Of a stretch of 64,000 nucleotides of DNA, positions 1 to 11,884 are shown piece after piece. Position 1 is the first letter of the stretch, and every line of letters begins with the position of its first letter. This DNA is from Acanthosepion pharaonis (Eukaryota > Mollusca > Cephalopoda > Sepiida > Sepiidae): positions 52,501 through 116,500 of the forward strand of contig CAHIKZ030000130.1 of the NCBI GenBank assembly GCA_903632075.3, read 5' to 3'. The notes under the pieces are model-generated. The model did no database searches, was not told the DNA's origin, and saw only the letters and a list, made by a program, of their open reading frames with translations. The position numbers were made by a program, and so were the translations under genes.

Positions 1-69
1 ACCATTCTGCAGACTTGCCACTGCTACTTATTATCTATGGGAGAGTCCATTACCAAAGAATAGGTGCTA

Positions 70-235
70 TGGCACAACAGTTTGAATGCCATAAAACAAA
101 ACAAACCAAACCAATATATACTGAGATAGAGAGAGAGATAGATAAAAAAAAAAAAAATATCACCAGCATTAAAATCTTGTTGGCATCAAATAACCCATTG
201 AGGTTGACATGCCGTAAAATAAACCAAACTAAACC
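70..235 (-). repeat. Dispersed AT-rich repeat, two partial copies
   Basis: On the minus strand this carries the same segment (a GGTTTGGTTTG run, then text reading CAACCTCAATGGGTTA) that is tandemly repeated at 17.08-17.37 kb. Related fragments occur near 27.30 and 49.68 kb. It has no coding potential and I cannot assign it to a family. The short reading frames over it are low-complexity and not credible. Confidence 0.6.
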
Positions 236-239
236 AATT

Positions 240-610
240 CTGGCTGATGAACTGGTCTAAGTGGTTTTTACATCCTTCTAAACAACTGAAGGTTTTCCCA
301 TTAAGAGAATTCTCTGGGTGTCAAAATAAGTGGTAATCCAGAGGTGAAAGGTCAAGTGAGTATAGTGGGTGTTATAGGATATTCTAACCAAGCTGTACCA
401 ACTTTTTGCCAGGTCTGCAAAAAGATGTTGAGTCTAGCATTGTGTTCCTGAAAAATAACATCCATTGAATAGGCCGATTCCAAATGATTTCATCAGTTGC
501 TGGCTTTAATCATTCCAATTGGGAACTATATATATCTGAATTAAGTGCCTGATCACAACAGATATGCAAACCAACTCTATCCAGATGCACACTGGCGATT
601 TGATTCCTTT
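240..610 (-). pseudogene. mariner transposase relic (C-terminal half)
   Basis: The minus strand, read across frames, matches the C-terminal half of a mariner (Tc1/mariner, DD34D) transposase. A block like LNSDIYSSQLE is followed by LKPATDEI, then a degenerate catalytic-region motif EHNARLN in place of the usual DNARPH, then SLDLSPLDYHLF (the family's YSPDLAPSDYHLF) and NSLNGKTFSCLEGCKNHLDQF. At least two frame changes and an in-frame stop break it, so it cannot make a transposase. It lies alone, with no clear terminal repeats. The family assignment is strong; the boundaries are approximate. Confidence 0.75.
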
Positions 611-640
611 TCTACCCTTTACAAGATTTTTTTTTTTTTT

Positions 641-3390
641 TGAGATGATAATGATTTAGTGATACAAGTCTTATTAATTATGAATGTAAATTTTAAAAGT
701 GTGAAACATTTCTATATATAATTATTCAATTTTGCTGATATGGAAATAATTTTATTGTTCACCTTATTGCTAAAAGTTAGAATTGAAAATAAAAATATGC
801 AAGTTAAAACTAGAAATTAAATTCATAGATTAAAATGTAACAGACTTAGAAAATGATTGTGTTTTGAAAGAAACGCTTGTAGAAATTTCTAAGTGAATTT
901 CAAATAAAATATTTAGATATCTGCACATAGATTGCTTCGGCTACATATAAGGTCTGATCAAAAAAATATCTGTCGCTGTGGTAACAGAGCTAAAGTACGC
1001 AAAGAGAAGCTGTTTGGCACAGATTGACCTTGAACTCTGTCATGCATTCACACTGTTGTAATGCTCTCGCTCACTTCTGTTGTTTATAGCAGAGCTTAGA
1101 AGGAAAGTGTGTAGAGTGTGGTCGTCTCACCACACCACAGAGTTTCCATCAGTGACCACGGTGTTAAGAGAATGTATTTTTTATGAATGAAACTTCAAGT
1201 TCTTTGTTATTTGATGTGGTTGGATGACCTTACAAGTGGAGCTCTTTCATCTGGGTATTCATATTCATTTTTTGGCACCAAGATTAAGTGAGTTGGCTGG
1301 CAAAGTCAGTTGTTGCAGAAATCTGCTTCAGAGTAGTCTGTTTGCTGATCTGAAATGTAAACTATACCACAAAAACCCAGCAACTCCTGATGTTATTTTC
1401 ACGTATTTTTAACTTCTTGTAGGTAAGCCTTTGTTTTTTTTCCTTCTTAGCCATTGACTATAATTACTAAAATTATAATAAAAACCATTTGTTTTGTTTA
1501 CTATAAAACTTAATTGGTCATCTTGTTATTCCCCTTACATCTTATTCCTTTTGTCACACATATGACACATGGCTTGTGCAACAGTTTTTGGTCAAGCACA
1601 ACATTCCCCAGGTCCAACAACCACCATATGACTTTTTCCTCTTTCCAAATATTAAATCCCACTTGAAAGGAACAAAATTTTGAGGATTCTGAGGAAATAC
1701 AAAAGAATGCGACAAAATTATATTAATCTTCACATTGATGCAAGTTTGAAATTTTATATTATCTCCCTTCCATTTGTTTAGTTGTTAGATTTAATTTGTT
1801 ATAACAATAACAAATATGAATTCAACCAATAAATTTATCTGATATGTTAACAAAAGAATAAATAAATAAATAAACAGTTTTCAAAATACTTTGAAAAATA
1901 AAGTCAGAGAAATTTGCTTGGGAGTTTTAATTTTTCCTTCTGCTTGTGCTGTTAGGTGTCATGGGGAGACACAGTCGTCTGTCAGTGGCAAAGTGAGTGA
2001 ACTGGAGGAAAGATACCTCATTGGCCCTGAGTGTCTGTCACTGAGTCACTCCAGTGTCTTCGTGCCTCTCAATTTCCAGCCAGTGTACCTGAGGGTGTAT
2101 GCTCATAGGGTTGATTGGTTAATAGGCATATGAGTGATCCTCTGCCGTTCAATGTGTTGTATGATTGTTATTGCTCTTAACATATCTCTTATTGACTCAT
2201 TCCTGATCTTGTCTTGCTTGGTCTTGTTCATTGCTTTCCTCAGGCATTTCATCTCACAAGTGATTACTTGGAAGTAAGATCATAAACTTAATGATTAATC
2301 AAATTTTGTAAAATATGTCTTAGTTTTCACTTAAAGTATAGATAAAATAATAGAGTTACACCAAATTCGATAAAGTGTGAGGCTTCAAAATAAGGATACA
2401 TTACAAGAGATTAAATGTCAAATTGATTTGTTTTGTAATTTTCTTTTTATAGCACCTGTCCTGAAGCTTTTTGATCAGATCTCATATATGCCATTTTATT
2501 CCACTACTTTTGGCCATTTTGGAAGCAGCATCATGATTTCATTCTCTCAGAACTTCAAGAGAATTCAAGTTCTTCTGAGAACTTTGCAGTAATTGAAATA
2601 AGTGATAATACAAAGCTACAAGGTAACATGAATACAGTGCGTGTAGTAGTATTTTAGTTGGTGGAGGTTATCTTAGGACAATGTCTACTCCCATCATATG
2701 TCGATATGGTTTTTGTGTATTAGCCTTGTGTAAGGAGTAAAAGAAAATGCACAGAGTGTTAATATATACAAAATAAAATTTTATATACCACAATATATTT
2801 ATACAAAAGGATAAAGTGAAAGTTGAAGGCTCAAGAGTTCAAATGTAAATGTCTTGGCGTATACAAGAGAGAAAGAGAGAGTTTGGGAGAATGTAAGCTT
2901 TACTTAAGAAACAGATGTATCTTAGTGCCTCAAGGGTAGAAAAGGACAAAACAGTATCATAACAGTTGTATGATTCTTACATTCCACCTTTAATTAAATT
3001 GTTGATAATTTTCCAACAGTGTCATTTCTTCTATTGGAACATTTGCATCTTTTTCAGTAAAATCATCCAACATTGAAGAAACAATATGATGAAAATCTTG
3101 CCCAAATCAACAAAGTCACAGTCTGTTATATTCTCACAGGTACACAACAAACAGAAATTAACCTGTGATATTGATTACCTTGAAAGCAAGCCACCTTCAC
3201 TGAAGAGTAGACCCTGCTTTAGTATGATATTCAAAACCTAGACAGGTTTGTTGTATTTGGTGACCGGCACAAGTATGGGTTATGTCTGGTATTTTTATCT
3301 TACTCATCAATGACCCACCATGCAAACATATTCCTCATGTCTACTGTGTATTGTATACAAAATATACTAGTCCCATGAATTTTTATAAAC
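641..3390. other. AT-rich stretch without a recognised gene
   Basis: I see no protein family on either strand. A somewhat less AT-rich island at about 1,940-2,110 follows a pyrimidine-rich tract ending in AG and is open for about 60 codons, but the peptide is not recognisable and could be chance. The remainder is A/T runs and short low-complexity frames. Confidence 0.5.
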
Positions 3391-3394
3391 ATCA

Positions 3395-3694
3395 TCAGGT
3401 GTGTATAAACCAGTGGTGATGCTTCAAATATCTATTCCGAGAAAATGTTTCTCCACAGATTTCACAGTGAAAAGGCTTTTCCTTTGTATGAGTTGTAATG
3501 TGCATTTTTAAGTCAACATTTCGATAGAAAGCTTTACCACACACTTTACAGCTGAAAGGCTTCTCTTCCATATGCACCATCATGTAGGTTTTTAAGACAG
3601 AACTGCTAGAAAAAGGTCTCCTGCAAATTTTGCAGTTGAAAGTTATTTCTCGGCAGTGGACAATGTATTGCGAGATTGTACAATTTCTGTCCAT
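3395..3694 (-). pseudogene. C2H2 zinc-finger relic, C-terminal end of the local ZNF family
   Basis: A 99-codon frame holds three C2H2 units joined by EKPF-type linkers and ends in a ...RYLKHHHWFIHT tail. That tail corresponds to the RYLKRHIWVIHT ending of ZNF-A, ZNF-B and ZNF-C, so this is a relative of that family. The first unit reads CKICRRPF...LKTYMMVH, with the first zinc-binding His replaced by Tyr. The methionine at the start precedes non-finger sequence with no relation to the family N-terminus (MDSKEKDE). I read it as a 5'-truncated, decayed copy rather than a functional 3-finger protein. Confidence 0.75.
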
Positions 3695-3772
3695 GTGGAA
3701 TTTTCCCCATAAAAATGCCTTGTGCCAAATGGGAGGGTTAATAAATACTGGACCATAGATATGTTCCCTGTG

Positions 3773-3775
<3 letters not shown>

Positions 3776-3810
<35 letters not shown>
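3776..3810. repeat. (TA)n microsatellite
   Basis: Uninterrupted TA dinucleotide run. Confidence 0.95.
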
Positions 3811-3816
<6 letters not shown>

Positions 3817-4780
3817 AACCTAGAAACGGTTACTGAATGAAGAATAACCAAACCTGAAGTTGGAAATGAAATGGTAATCTTTATAACATCAACAAAATAC
3901 AATACTCGCCAGTGCCATGAAGTAGGTAAACCACAGCTAGTGGTGGACTACTCAGACAGTATTTTAAATCCACTTACAACAGTGTCCAACATATCTATGA
4001 GAATTAGGACATACCGATTAGTTTTCATATGTATGGTATATAACAATTAACATGTGCCGACCTATATCGCACATACATACACAAATACAAATCACATACA
4101 ACGCCAAGCATTCATTGGCTAATAAATCACCACTACGTTATTATAGACAATTTACAAATTGCAGCAATGCAACATTTTGTAATTGCTCTATTTTCATGTA
4201 GTCAATTTTGTGCACTTTTGGGAGAAACAGATCACTGAAGCTTTCTTAAATCTCCTCAAAGCTGGCTTGCTGATTGGTCAATGCCAACCAATCAGATCGT
4301 CTGCACGTGAAGAATAACTCTCCCCATGCAGCGAGCTGGAGCCTATAGTCACTTATATAAGTAAGAATTTTTCTTAGCTAATTAGTGAGAATTCAGCTGC
4401 CAAATGAATCCATGACATTTGGGACCATGTGCCAACCTTCTCACTGACACACACCACTCACATGCTGAACATTCCTTATACACTCACATAATCTTTTCTT
4501 ACACAGCAAAATCTTCTGAGAACGGTCATTATAAGAGAGTCTCATTAACATTCTTCCAGTGAGCTTTGAAATACAAAAATAACAGGTAAAGAGAGACAAC
4601 TCTTGTTTTATTCAACCTTTCCTTACTTAAATGCATGCTATCTTTCACATCGTTGTTTGATATTATACATCTTGTTAAACACATATCTAATGTGTAACAA
4701 TGTCTTTTAGTTATTCTTTTCTACGTCAGCCTTGTTTCCTAATCTAAAGTTAAATTAATGTGGTGAAGTCCGCCATATCT
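3811..4780. other. Unclassified region, possible LTR remnant
   Basis: It begins TGTTGTAACC directly after a TA microsatellite and contains a TATA-like TTATATAAG near 4,350, features compatible with a solo LTR. I could not find a matching CA end with a target-site duplication, and no protein is encoded. Low-confidence suggestion only. Confidence 0.25.
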
Positions 4781-4786
4781 TAGTTT

Positions 4787-5150
4787 TTGCACGTCAATAG
4801 CAGTGTAAACAGTGGATTAAAAGGAAATGTTCTCCCCTCTGAAAATCGAGTGCCACATACGGCAAAAATAATAGAGGAAAAAATGATGGAACTTGGCTGG
4901 TCTGTTCTATCCCATCCGCCATATTTACCTGATCTTGCACCAACCAATTACCTTTTTCAATCGCTGTAAAAGACTTTGATGATGAAGACTTTTTCTAGTG
5001 AAAACCAGAGTTTGTTGAAAACTTTTTCAGATCAAAACCTACAAAATTTTATTAAAAAGGTACCTTAGGGAAATCTATGACAGAGAGGAAAAGGTTTCTC
5101 GTGTGACACATTTTGTTCTTTAGGACGTCCTTGGATTAAAGTGAGATTCA
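4787..5150 (+). pseudogene. mariner transposase relic (C-terminal quarter)
   Basis: The frame reads ...PHTAKIIEEKMMELGW, then HPPYLPDLAPTNYLF, which is the mariner catalytic-region signature (usually HPPYSPDLAPSDYHLF). The preceding residues read SENRVPH in place of DNARPH, so the second catalytic Asp region is altered. Past a stop codon, weak similarity continues (LQNFIKKV, corresponding to the family's QNFYKKG). There is no N-terminal half. It belongs to a different mariner copy from those at 0.2-0.6 kb and 10-11 kb. Confidence 0.8.
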
Positions 5151-5439
5151 CGTCAATGCAGCTACACATGCATACGAAGGAGAGGTGACACTGAAAAATG
5201 TTAATTTAAAATTATTTTTTAAAAAAGGTATAGAAAAGCTGCATGATAAGTGGCAACAAGTCATTGCAAATAATGATGAATATATAACATCAGGGAACAC
5301 GTATTTTATTGAATCATATCTGACTCTTGATTCTCAGTAATTTGGCTGCACCGAATATGAATTTCAACTCTGTTCTCTAGTTTAAGGCCAAAATAAGCTA
5401 AGAAAGCTTTTGTTATGAAGTCAGTTATATTTGCTCGTT

Positions 5440-5725
5440 GATGGGGAAGTGTAAAAATTCCACAAAAGGAATGTGTTGTTTTTACATAGTCCAAATAATG
5501 TATTATTTGGACTATTGTCCTCATCTATTTATTACAATGTTTTGGCCGTTGTATGCTCCAGCTTTCTTCAGGTGGTTGGAATGTATTTTGCACACTGGGG
5601 TAGACTGTTCTAGTTCCACATGCCATGTTTAATGGATGTCAGTTATCAGATATGAGGACAATAGTCCGAATAATGTAAATAGTGTACATAATACCTCATC
5701 TCAGAAATATAGACAGATATTGAAC
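5440..5725 (-). mobile_element. PLE-type terminal module (pLTR-like), no ORF
   Basis: This matches the 3' module seen at 22.8, 28.9, 48.4, 56.0 and 62.7 kb: CACCTGAAGAAAGC... followed by CATTGTAATAAATA, then GATGAGGACAATAGTCC, and ending near CTCAGAAATATAGACAG. At 62.4-62.8 kb the module directly follows a PLE GIY-YIG reading frame, which is why I assign it to a Penelope-like element. This copy is degenerate and has an inverted partner within itself (two ATAGTCC(A/G)AATAATGTA blocks facing each other). Confidence 0.6.
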
Positions 5726-5729
5726 TTTC

Positions 5730-7380
5730 TAGTTCTTGTTAACATAATACTTGATTGTTCTGCCAATTTGTAAATGTATTTCAAGCTTGTATTCATATAA
5801 ATTTAAGAAAATCTGAAATATAAATACAAAAATTGGTTTAAATAGGAACATATTATGAAATAGGTACTTACAATCTATGAAATTAAACTAGAAACAAGGA
5901 TGAGTAGGGACAATATAAATTATGTCTAATTAGATCAATTATTGAATCAATGTCAAAATCACTCACTAAATCATATGCTAATTCAAAATTGTAAATGCCC
6001 AAACTTAACTGATTCAATTGGCTGATTAACTCTAGAAACTAGTTGCTTTTATATACTTTATTTGTCCATCTAGAATATTCTACAGAAAACAGGAGGCACG
6101 AGAAAATTCTATATTTTCAGATTAATTTATTAATATTAAAATGGGTTAAAGATGACAAAATTAGAAATATTTTAGTGTGTTACATATAGAAGTATGCATA
6201 ATGCAACAATACCATAGCAACAGGTACAAATACCTAAATTAAAACCTAGTTGAATTTGAAACTCTCACATCTTGATTTTACTGACACCGCAGTGATAAAT
6301 TAGGCCCAAATAAAATCAATTATATCCCACATTATTTACTGCTTGGCATTCTTGAATTGTTGCCTTGTTTTAAAATATTTTTTTTTTACAGCTTGGAATT
6401 GTTTGGAAATTGAATGACTTTATTAACTATTAATTATGCTATTTGTAGGAAATCTGGAAAAAAAAACAGACTAGCTTAGCCCATTCCTTTTCAGATGATG
6501 TTTGTTAAGAAGATCTAAAACCAGCTTATCCTGAAATTGTTCTCATTACAAATTCTTAAATAACACACAAGTAACTGATGATCTTTTAAAAAAAAAAACT
6601 CTAGTGAATCAGGTAAAGAGATAATATCAGTAGCACACAGTTAAATAAAGTTGATATTTGTAAATAAAAAGTAAGTAAATCTTTAAGAAGCCAGAGATTG
6701 ATGTGACACTTTATCCTCACTTTTAAAATGACAAAAAAAATCAATATTTTCTTAATTCTGTCATGGGGAGAGGGAGGCCTGATAAGTGCCAATTAAAAAA
6801 ATGTTCCCTATATTTTACAACCTCAGAAATAAAATAAAAAATGAATAAAAATTAACACTTCTTCAGCTTTTTTAATTATAAGTCCATTTTTTTAGTTTTG
6901 AAAGGTATTAGGATTTTTGGTTTATGAATAAAATAGAAATGACAGTAAAAAATGTTGATATTGTCGATAAATAAGATAAAAATAAAACAATTTAAAAATT
7001 TCTTAAATTTTCTTAACCAGATACAAGAACATATTTAGACCTCCCCCATTTCAGCATGGTGTATTCAAGGACTGACTTTTAGCGTATTTAAGCATGTAAT
7101 ATTTAAAGGAAACTTTCGGTATATTAAAATAAGAACTTTAGCTATGGCAGAAAATATTACTGTAGTTAAAAAGCAAGATGTCAGTCTGTTACAAAAGCAC
7201 TTTAAATGGTCAAAAGCTTGAAATTTAAGCAAATATGTGTTCTTTCAGAATCACTACTGTAACATCCTACCTTGCCCCTTGGACTTCTTGCACTTAATAT
7301 AATAATATTAATATAATAAGTAGCATGCAAAGCAGCTCTGGGACAACTTAATTAGTATTTGAAAAAAAAACAACTCTAAT
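5730..7380. other. AT-rich non-coding stretch
   Basis: Nothing recognisable on either strand: A/T homopolymers and short frames without family motifs. Confidence 0.6.
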
Positions 7381-7664
7381 AATTACTGTTTATATATAAT
7401 AATAATAATAATAATGGACACTCCCGTCGGTTTCGATGTATGAGGATCTGACAGCTTAATTGATTCAGTTATGAAATTTTGTGCGATAATCTTAAGTGGC
7501 ACTTAAGATCCACTAGCGATTTACAAAGGAGGCCACATATGGTGTAAGAGTGAGGATTGTGGAATGAGATCACAGATTGGCTGACCTTTTAGATCTTGCT
7601 CTCACTTCTTGAAGATGATTCAGACAAGCAGAAAAAACTCTTGAGTCCATTTATATATATATAA

Positions 7665-7670
7665 AATGTT

Positions 7671-7743
<73 letters not shown>

Positions 7744-7870
7744 TTCCGATTTAATTTGAGAAGACAATATTTATGAATAAAAATGACAATAGGAAAACTG
7801 GTAATTGCTGACGCGTTTCGTCTATTGTCATTTTTATTCATAAATATATATATATATATATATATATGCA
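7665..7870. repeat. (GT)n(TA)n microsatellite plus 24-bp-arm inverted repeat
   Basis: A GT run passes into a long TA run (about 7,687-7,738). It is followed by an inverted repeat whose arms (about 7,771-7,795 and 7,822-7,845) read ATGAATAAAAATGACAATAG and its complement, with a centre containing GCGTTTCGTC. The centre resembles the GAAACG(T/C) core of PLE terminal repeats, so this is probably a PLE end. Confidence 0.6.
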
Positions 7871-7959
7871 ATTTTTTATATATATTATTTATATATTATA
7901 TATGCATGGTACTTATTGGAAAGCACTCAATATCAGTGATAGAGCTAAAATATTTAGTT

Positions 7960-8330
7960 GGATTGGTGTGAGCTTGTGACCCTGGGTTTCACGCCATTTG
8001 CGACAGTCAAAGAGATTTTTAAATTTTGAATTTATATATGTTTGCGTTTATTGGTGTTTTTATGTTAGTGAGAGGAAAAATTGTCATCGGAACACCACTC
8101 ATACGTACACAAGCATACATACACACACGTTCACTCACCGGAGCTCACACACACATAAACATATATGGAGAGTATGGGACTGAGCATATATGTGGCATCC
8201 ATGTGTCGTTGCTTACATATGTACGCAAATGGTTGCTATATTCAATGTTGAATTGTGTAGTGAACATCTTTCGTAAGTTGCGGTGTCATTGTGCTTACCG
8301 TTCATCTATTTTGTTCGCCAAATAATGTTT
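7960..8330 (-). mobile_element. PLE terminal sequence downstream of the 8.5-9.5 kb PLE ORF relic
   Basis: It contains GTGACCCTGGGTTTCACGC, shared with the long hairpin at 27.72-27.82 kb. It lies directly 3' (minus strand) of a decayed PLE reading frame, as expected for a PLE terminal repeat. The ribozyme-like core present at 27.7 kb is degenerate here: the CUGANGA box is lost. Confidence 0.5.
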
Positions 8331-8519
8331 TCTTGCATACAGGTATGTACGTATGCACATGCATTTTTTTTCTAAATTATGGGGTCTGTGTAAGACTATG
8401 GTAGGTAAAATTACTATTATTTAAATTTTTTTTTATGCTGATTTGTTACTATTTTAAAGCCAGCTATTTGCTTGTTTTTGGTGATTGCGCATATGTAAAC
8501 GGTAGAAACTACAATTTAT

Positions 8520-9545
8520 AATGCTTATTAATGATGTTTGTTCACAAGATCTAAAACATGCATGGTATTGTTTAGTAATTTCTTTTGCTGGGTATGAAAA
8601 ATTATTGCTACCTTTTCATGTAGGCAAAGTAGGCATTTCTTTGAAGTGTTTTATAGGCAGGTGCGTTTTTCAATATTTTCCAGCTTATTATTGGTTTAAT
8701 ATTTCTGTCTTTTAGAAGCCAGGATAGTGTAGTGCTGTTTGAGTATTTTCCGTCAGAGAATGAAATTTTCTTGACTGGTCCCTTTTGGTTCCGATGTAGT
8801 ACATTGTGCTGTTGTTTGCACTTACCTTGGCTCTATATATTATATTCATTTGTTAGTAGTTTCCTTGGAGTGGACATGTTTTATTTCTGCAGTTGCATTG
8901 AGGTTCCTTGGTTGCTTTTTTACAGGTTATTACTTTTTTGTGGCTTTTTATTATTTGTGTTATATTTTTTGTGCAGCTGTAACTGATTTTAATGTTATTT
9001 TTGTTGAATATTTTTGCTAATCGGTTTGTTTGAAGGAAGTGTTTTTCTATTAAGTTTAGGAATGTCCTTCCTATGTTTGTTTTGATATTTTTTTTTTTTT
9101 TTGTATGGTGGGTTAAACTGGATAACGTTTCTTCTTCTGTTTTTGTGTTTCAGTTGTGGAGGTATGTATTGTAGTTGTTGTGTGTATCTACTTTTTTTAG
9201 TGCTTTGTCATACGGCATTTTCTTGCTATTGAAAATGCCTATGTTTGATGAGTTTTCAGAAAGCCTGCAGCTGATTGATACGGGTATTTGCTTGATGATT
9301 GAAGGTGGAAGGGTGTGTACGTAAGTTGAGGTGTCATTATCTTTTTTGTATGGTTCATATGTGTTTTTGTTCAGGTTGAGAGTGACGTCTAAGAAATTTA
9401 CTGTTCTTGTACCTGCATTTCTATTTCAAATCCAATTGTTTTTAGGGTATTTACTATTTTTTTCCTAAATCTAATTTGGGGCCATTGGGTCCTCTTATCA
9501 GGACAAGTCCATCATCTCTATATAGTTCCATCAGCCATCCTTACA
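8520..9545 (-). pseudogene. Penelope-like element RT/GIY-YIG relic
   Basis: The minus strand encodes, across several frames, a C-terminal reverse-transcriptase block LYRDDGLVLI (RT box with the YxDD catalytic motif), then NFLDVTLNLNKNTYEPYKK, PPSIIKQIPVSISCRLSE, and FNPPYKK with NIGRTFLNLIEKHF. A cysteine cluster follows (CNCRNKTCPL), then IIYRAKV...MYYIGTKRDQ, which is the GIY-YIG endonuclease start, then FSDGKYSNSTTLSWLLKD and WKILKNAPAYKTL. This order (RT, Cys cluster, GIY-YIG) is the architecture of GIY-YIG-bearing PLEs. Frameshifts and stops interrupt it. It is flanked by terminal-repeat-like sequence on both sides (7.96-8.33 and 9.57-9.83 kb). Confidence 0.8.
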
Positions 9546-9574
9546 TTTTCTTCTTGATTCCTTATATATATATA

Positions 9575-9830
9575 TATATGAAGAAAAATATATACGGAAA
9601 AAACAAAAATACTTATATCCAATTATGCAGTTTTAATGTTAATATGTCAACGTCGGACGTTTCGTTCTAATAAACCATCTTCAGGACATATTCATAAATT
9701 ATAACATTATCAATACAACATGACAAAGACGATGACATATTAACATTAAAACTGCATAATTGTATATAAGGATTTTTTGTTTGTTTTTTCCGTATATTTT
9801 TTCTTCATACTGTCGGATCTATATCCATAT
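9575..9830. repeat. PLE terminal inverted structure
   Basis: Arms at about 9,583-9,650 and 9,735-9,800 are inverted copies (AATTATGCAGTTTTAATGTT and its complement, with ACGGAAAAAACAAA outside). They enclose about 90 bp. The outer text (ACTGTCGGATCTATATCC) recurs at about 14,277 and 14,918. Facing partial copies are typical of PLE insertions. Confidence 0.7.
9641..9692 (-). ncRNA. Hammerhead-ribozyme-like fold in a PLE terminal repeat
   Basis: Read on the minus strand. Stem I is AATATGTC paired with GACATATT (8 bp, perfect). The core box is CTGAAGA. Stem II is a short GTT/AAC hairpin preceded by two unpaired bases. The second core box is GAAA. Stem III is ACGT-CCG-ACGT. The cleavage triplet is GUU. 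The order stem I, CUGANGA, stem II, GAAA, stem III, NUH, stem I is that of a type I hammerhead. Hammerhead motifs in PLE terminal repeats are known. Doubts are the weak stem II and the suboptimal GUU triplet. It lies just upstream of the PLE ORF relic on the same strand. Confidence 0.5.
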
Positions 9831-9835
9831 TTGCT

Positions 9836-9838
<3 letters not shown>

Positions 9839-9891
<53 letters not shown>
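9839..9891. repeat. (TA)n microsatellite
   Basis: Long uninterrupted TA run; a second, shorter one lies at about 9,969-9,990. Confidence 0.95.
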
Positions 9892-9895
<4 letters not shown>

Positions 9896-10052
9896 GAATC
9901 GAGAAGAAAATATAAGCATGACTGATAGTTGCTCTATCATCTAGTCAAATATATCTGGCAGATTCATTATATATATATATATATATATATTAGAACCTTG
10001 AATAAGTTCTCGCTGATTTTTCATGAAAAGTAATGTTTTATTTACGAAAATT

Positions 10053-11091
10053 AGTAAGAAACATGTCACTGAAAGTACTGTTCATCACTAGCCACTACTT
10101 TTTCCAGGCTTTCTGGCAGCATTTGAATTCCACACCAGAAAAACATGTCTTTTGACGCTAACCACAAGTCAACCTATTTTTTGGCATCTTCATAAGAATG
10201 AATGTGCTGCTCAGCCAGGCCATGTGTCATCAATCGAAACAAGTGATAATTGGACAGAGCAATGTCTGGTGAATATGGCGGATGGGGTAGTACTTCGTAT
10301 TAAAGTGTTTCCAAGAAGGTTTTCACCCATTTTGCAACATGTGGCTTAATATTATCATGCTGCAACGTCACCTTGTTGTGTCTATACAGGTATAGTGGCC
10401 ATTTTTTCCACAATGCTCGGCTCAACACATCAATTGCAATCAATTTTGGTCAGTTTGAGCAGCTCATAATAAACTACACCCAGTTGATTCCACCAAAGTA
10501 GAGCAGAAGCTTTGAACCATGGCTTTGCTACCAATGTTGATGCATGGGGGGCGTACCCCATGGTCTTTTATGCTTAGGGTTATTGTAGTGTATCGACTTT
10601 TCATCGCTGGTCATGATACAATGAAAAAAAAAAAACTTTCTTTTTCTGCTGTTGAAGCAGCTGTTCACACTTGACAAAATGCTGTTCGACATCTGTTGTC
10701 TTCAATATGTACAGCAGTCAATGTTCTTGCTTTTGAATCGTTCCAAAGGCTTTCAAACGTTTTGAAACTTGTGATCAACTCCTAATGATTCTGCAAGTTC
10801 AGCTTGCATCTGACATGCACCTTCATGAAGTAATGGCTCTAATTCTTCATTTTCAAACTTTTTCGGTGCACCAGAGCATTCTTTATCTTCAATGTTAAAA
10901 TCACTATTTATGAAGTATCTAAACCCATCTCTGCATATTGTTTCCAACAGAGCATGGTCACTGTAAGTCTCGACAAGAATTCTGTGTGCTTCAGCTGCAG
11001 ATTTCTTTTGATTAAAGTAGTGCAGTAAAATTCCCTGCAAATGCACTTTCTTTGGCACAAAATCCAACCTGTTTAACATTATGAAAAACAA
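10053..11091 (-). pseudogene. mariner transposase pseudogene, near full length
   Basis: The minus strand starts with an open N-terminal segment of about 110 residues: HYFNQKKSAAEAHRILVETY, HALLETICRDGFRYFINSDF, EDKECSGAPKKFENEELE, ELAESLGV. This is the DNA-binding HTH half of a mariner transposase. After frameshifts the catalytic half follows: MTSDEKSIHYNNPKHKRPWG (TGDEKW box, first catalytic Asp), then the C-terminus LPESLEKVVASDEQYFQ and a stop near 10,053. Mariner transposases are about 345 residues and this copy spans almost that length, but it is broken in several places. I did not find convincing terminal inverted repeats. Confidence 0.85.
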
Positions 11092-11709
11092 AATTGTTTA
11101 CACTTTGGCAAAATGACCTACACTGAATTTCAAGACTTGCCTAGAGTACTTCCTTATAGATGCGTTACCATCTGAGACTAATTCTGGGAATGCCATCTGT
11201 TGAAAAACAGAGAGAAATTATTGAAGGTCCTAAGTTATATATATTTACAGATACATACATGCACATATAGAGTGCAATGGATAATTTGTCTAAATTATGC
11301 AAAAATAAAAATAATACCAACATCTCTTCTTAAGAGCTATATTTACCAAAATAGGCACCGAAATCAAAAACGTTGTGCATATGCAAAATTAGAAAATATA
11401 AAATTGCGATAATTTACCCATCGCACTGGATAAATTGTGACAGTTGGTTTCATGCTTGATTGCAATATATGGCTCAACAGTTTGTATATTCTTGTCAATG
11501 GTGCATTATGGGTAGTAAAGTCTATTTTATCTAAGCATTACTGTTTTTATTTCCAAGCAAAACAACAGGCCTAACTTCAAGAACTTAAATTAACTTTTCA
11601 AGATTGGAAGGTATTTTGTTTTTAAAAAAAAAAAAAAAAAAATGTTCCTTTTTTTTGTTTTTGTGGGACATGCACTTAAGACAATTAAATTATATACAAA
11701 CTCTCAGCA

Positions 11710-11738
11710 AAATAAAGACGTAATTAACGTCTTTATTT
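11710..11738. repeat. Short perfect palindrome
   Basis: Arms AAATAAAGACGT and ACGTCTTTATTT with a 5-bp centre. It could act as a small hairpin or be chance in AT-rich DNA; no gene lies next to it. Confidence 0.6.
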
Positions 11739-11884
11739 AATAGACTCTGATGAGGAGGTGGTCATGTAAAGGAAGAAAATGATGTTATATAAAATTTGTT
11801 ACTGGTGAATAGTGAAAAACTAAACCCACCATTAGTACCATGGCATGTTTGAGCACACCACAAAATGTTTTTTCTTTAACAAGT

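Noticed and set aside
1891..2133. 80-codon frame with a GC-richer core
   Set aside because: No recognisable domain; the acceptor-like tract upstream is weak evidence, so it was not called as a gene.
7998..8325. Overlapping plus-strand frames with His/Thr-rich peptides
   Set aside because: Low-complexity translation of a CA-rich stretch in PLE terminal sequence.
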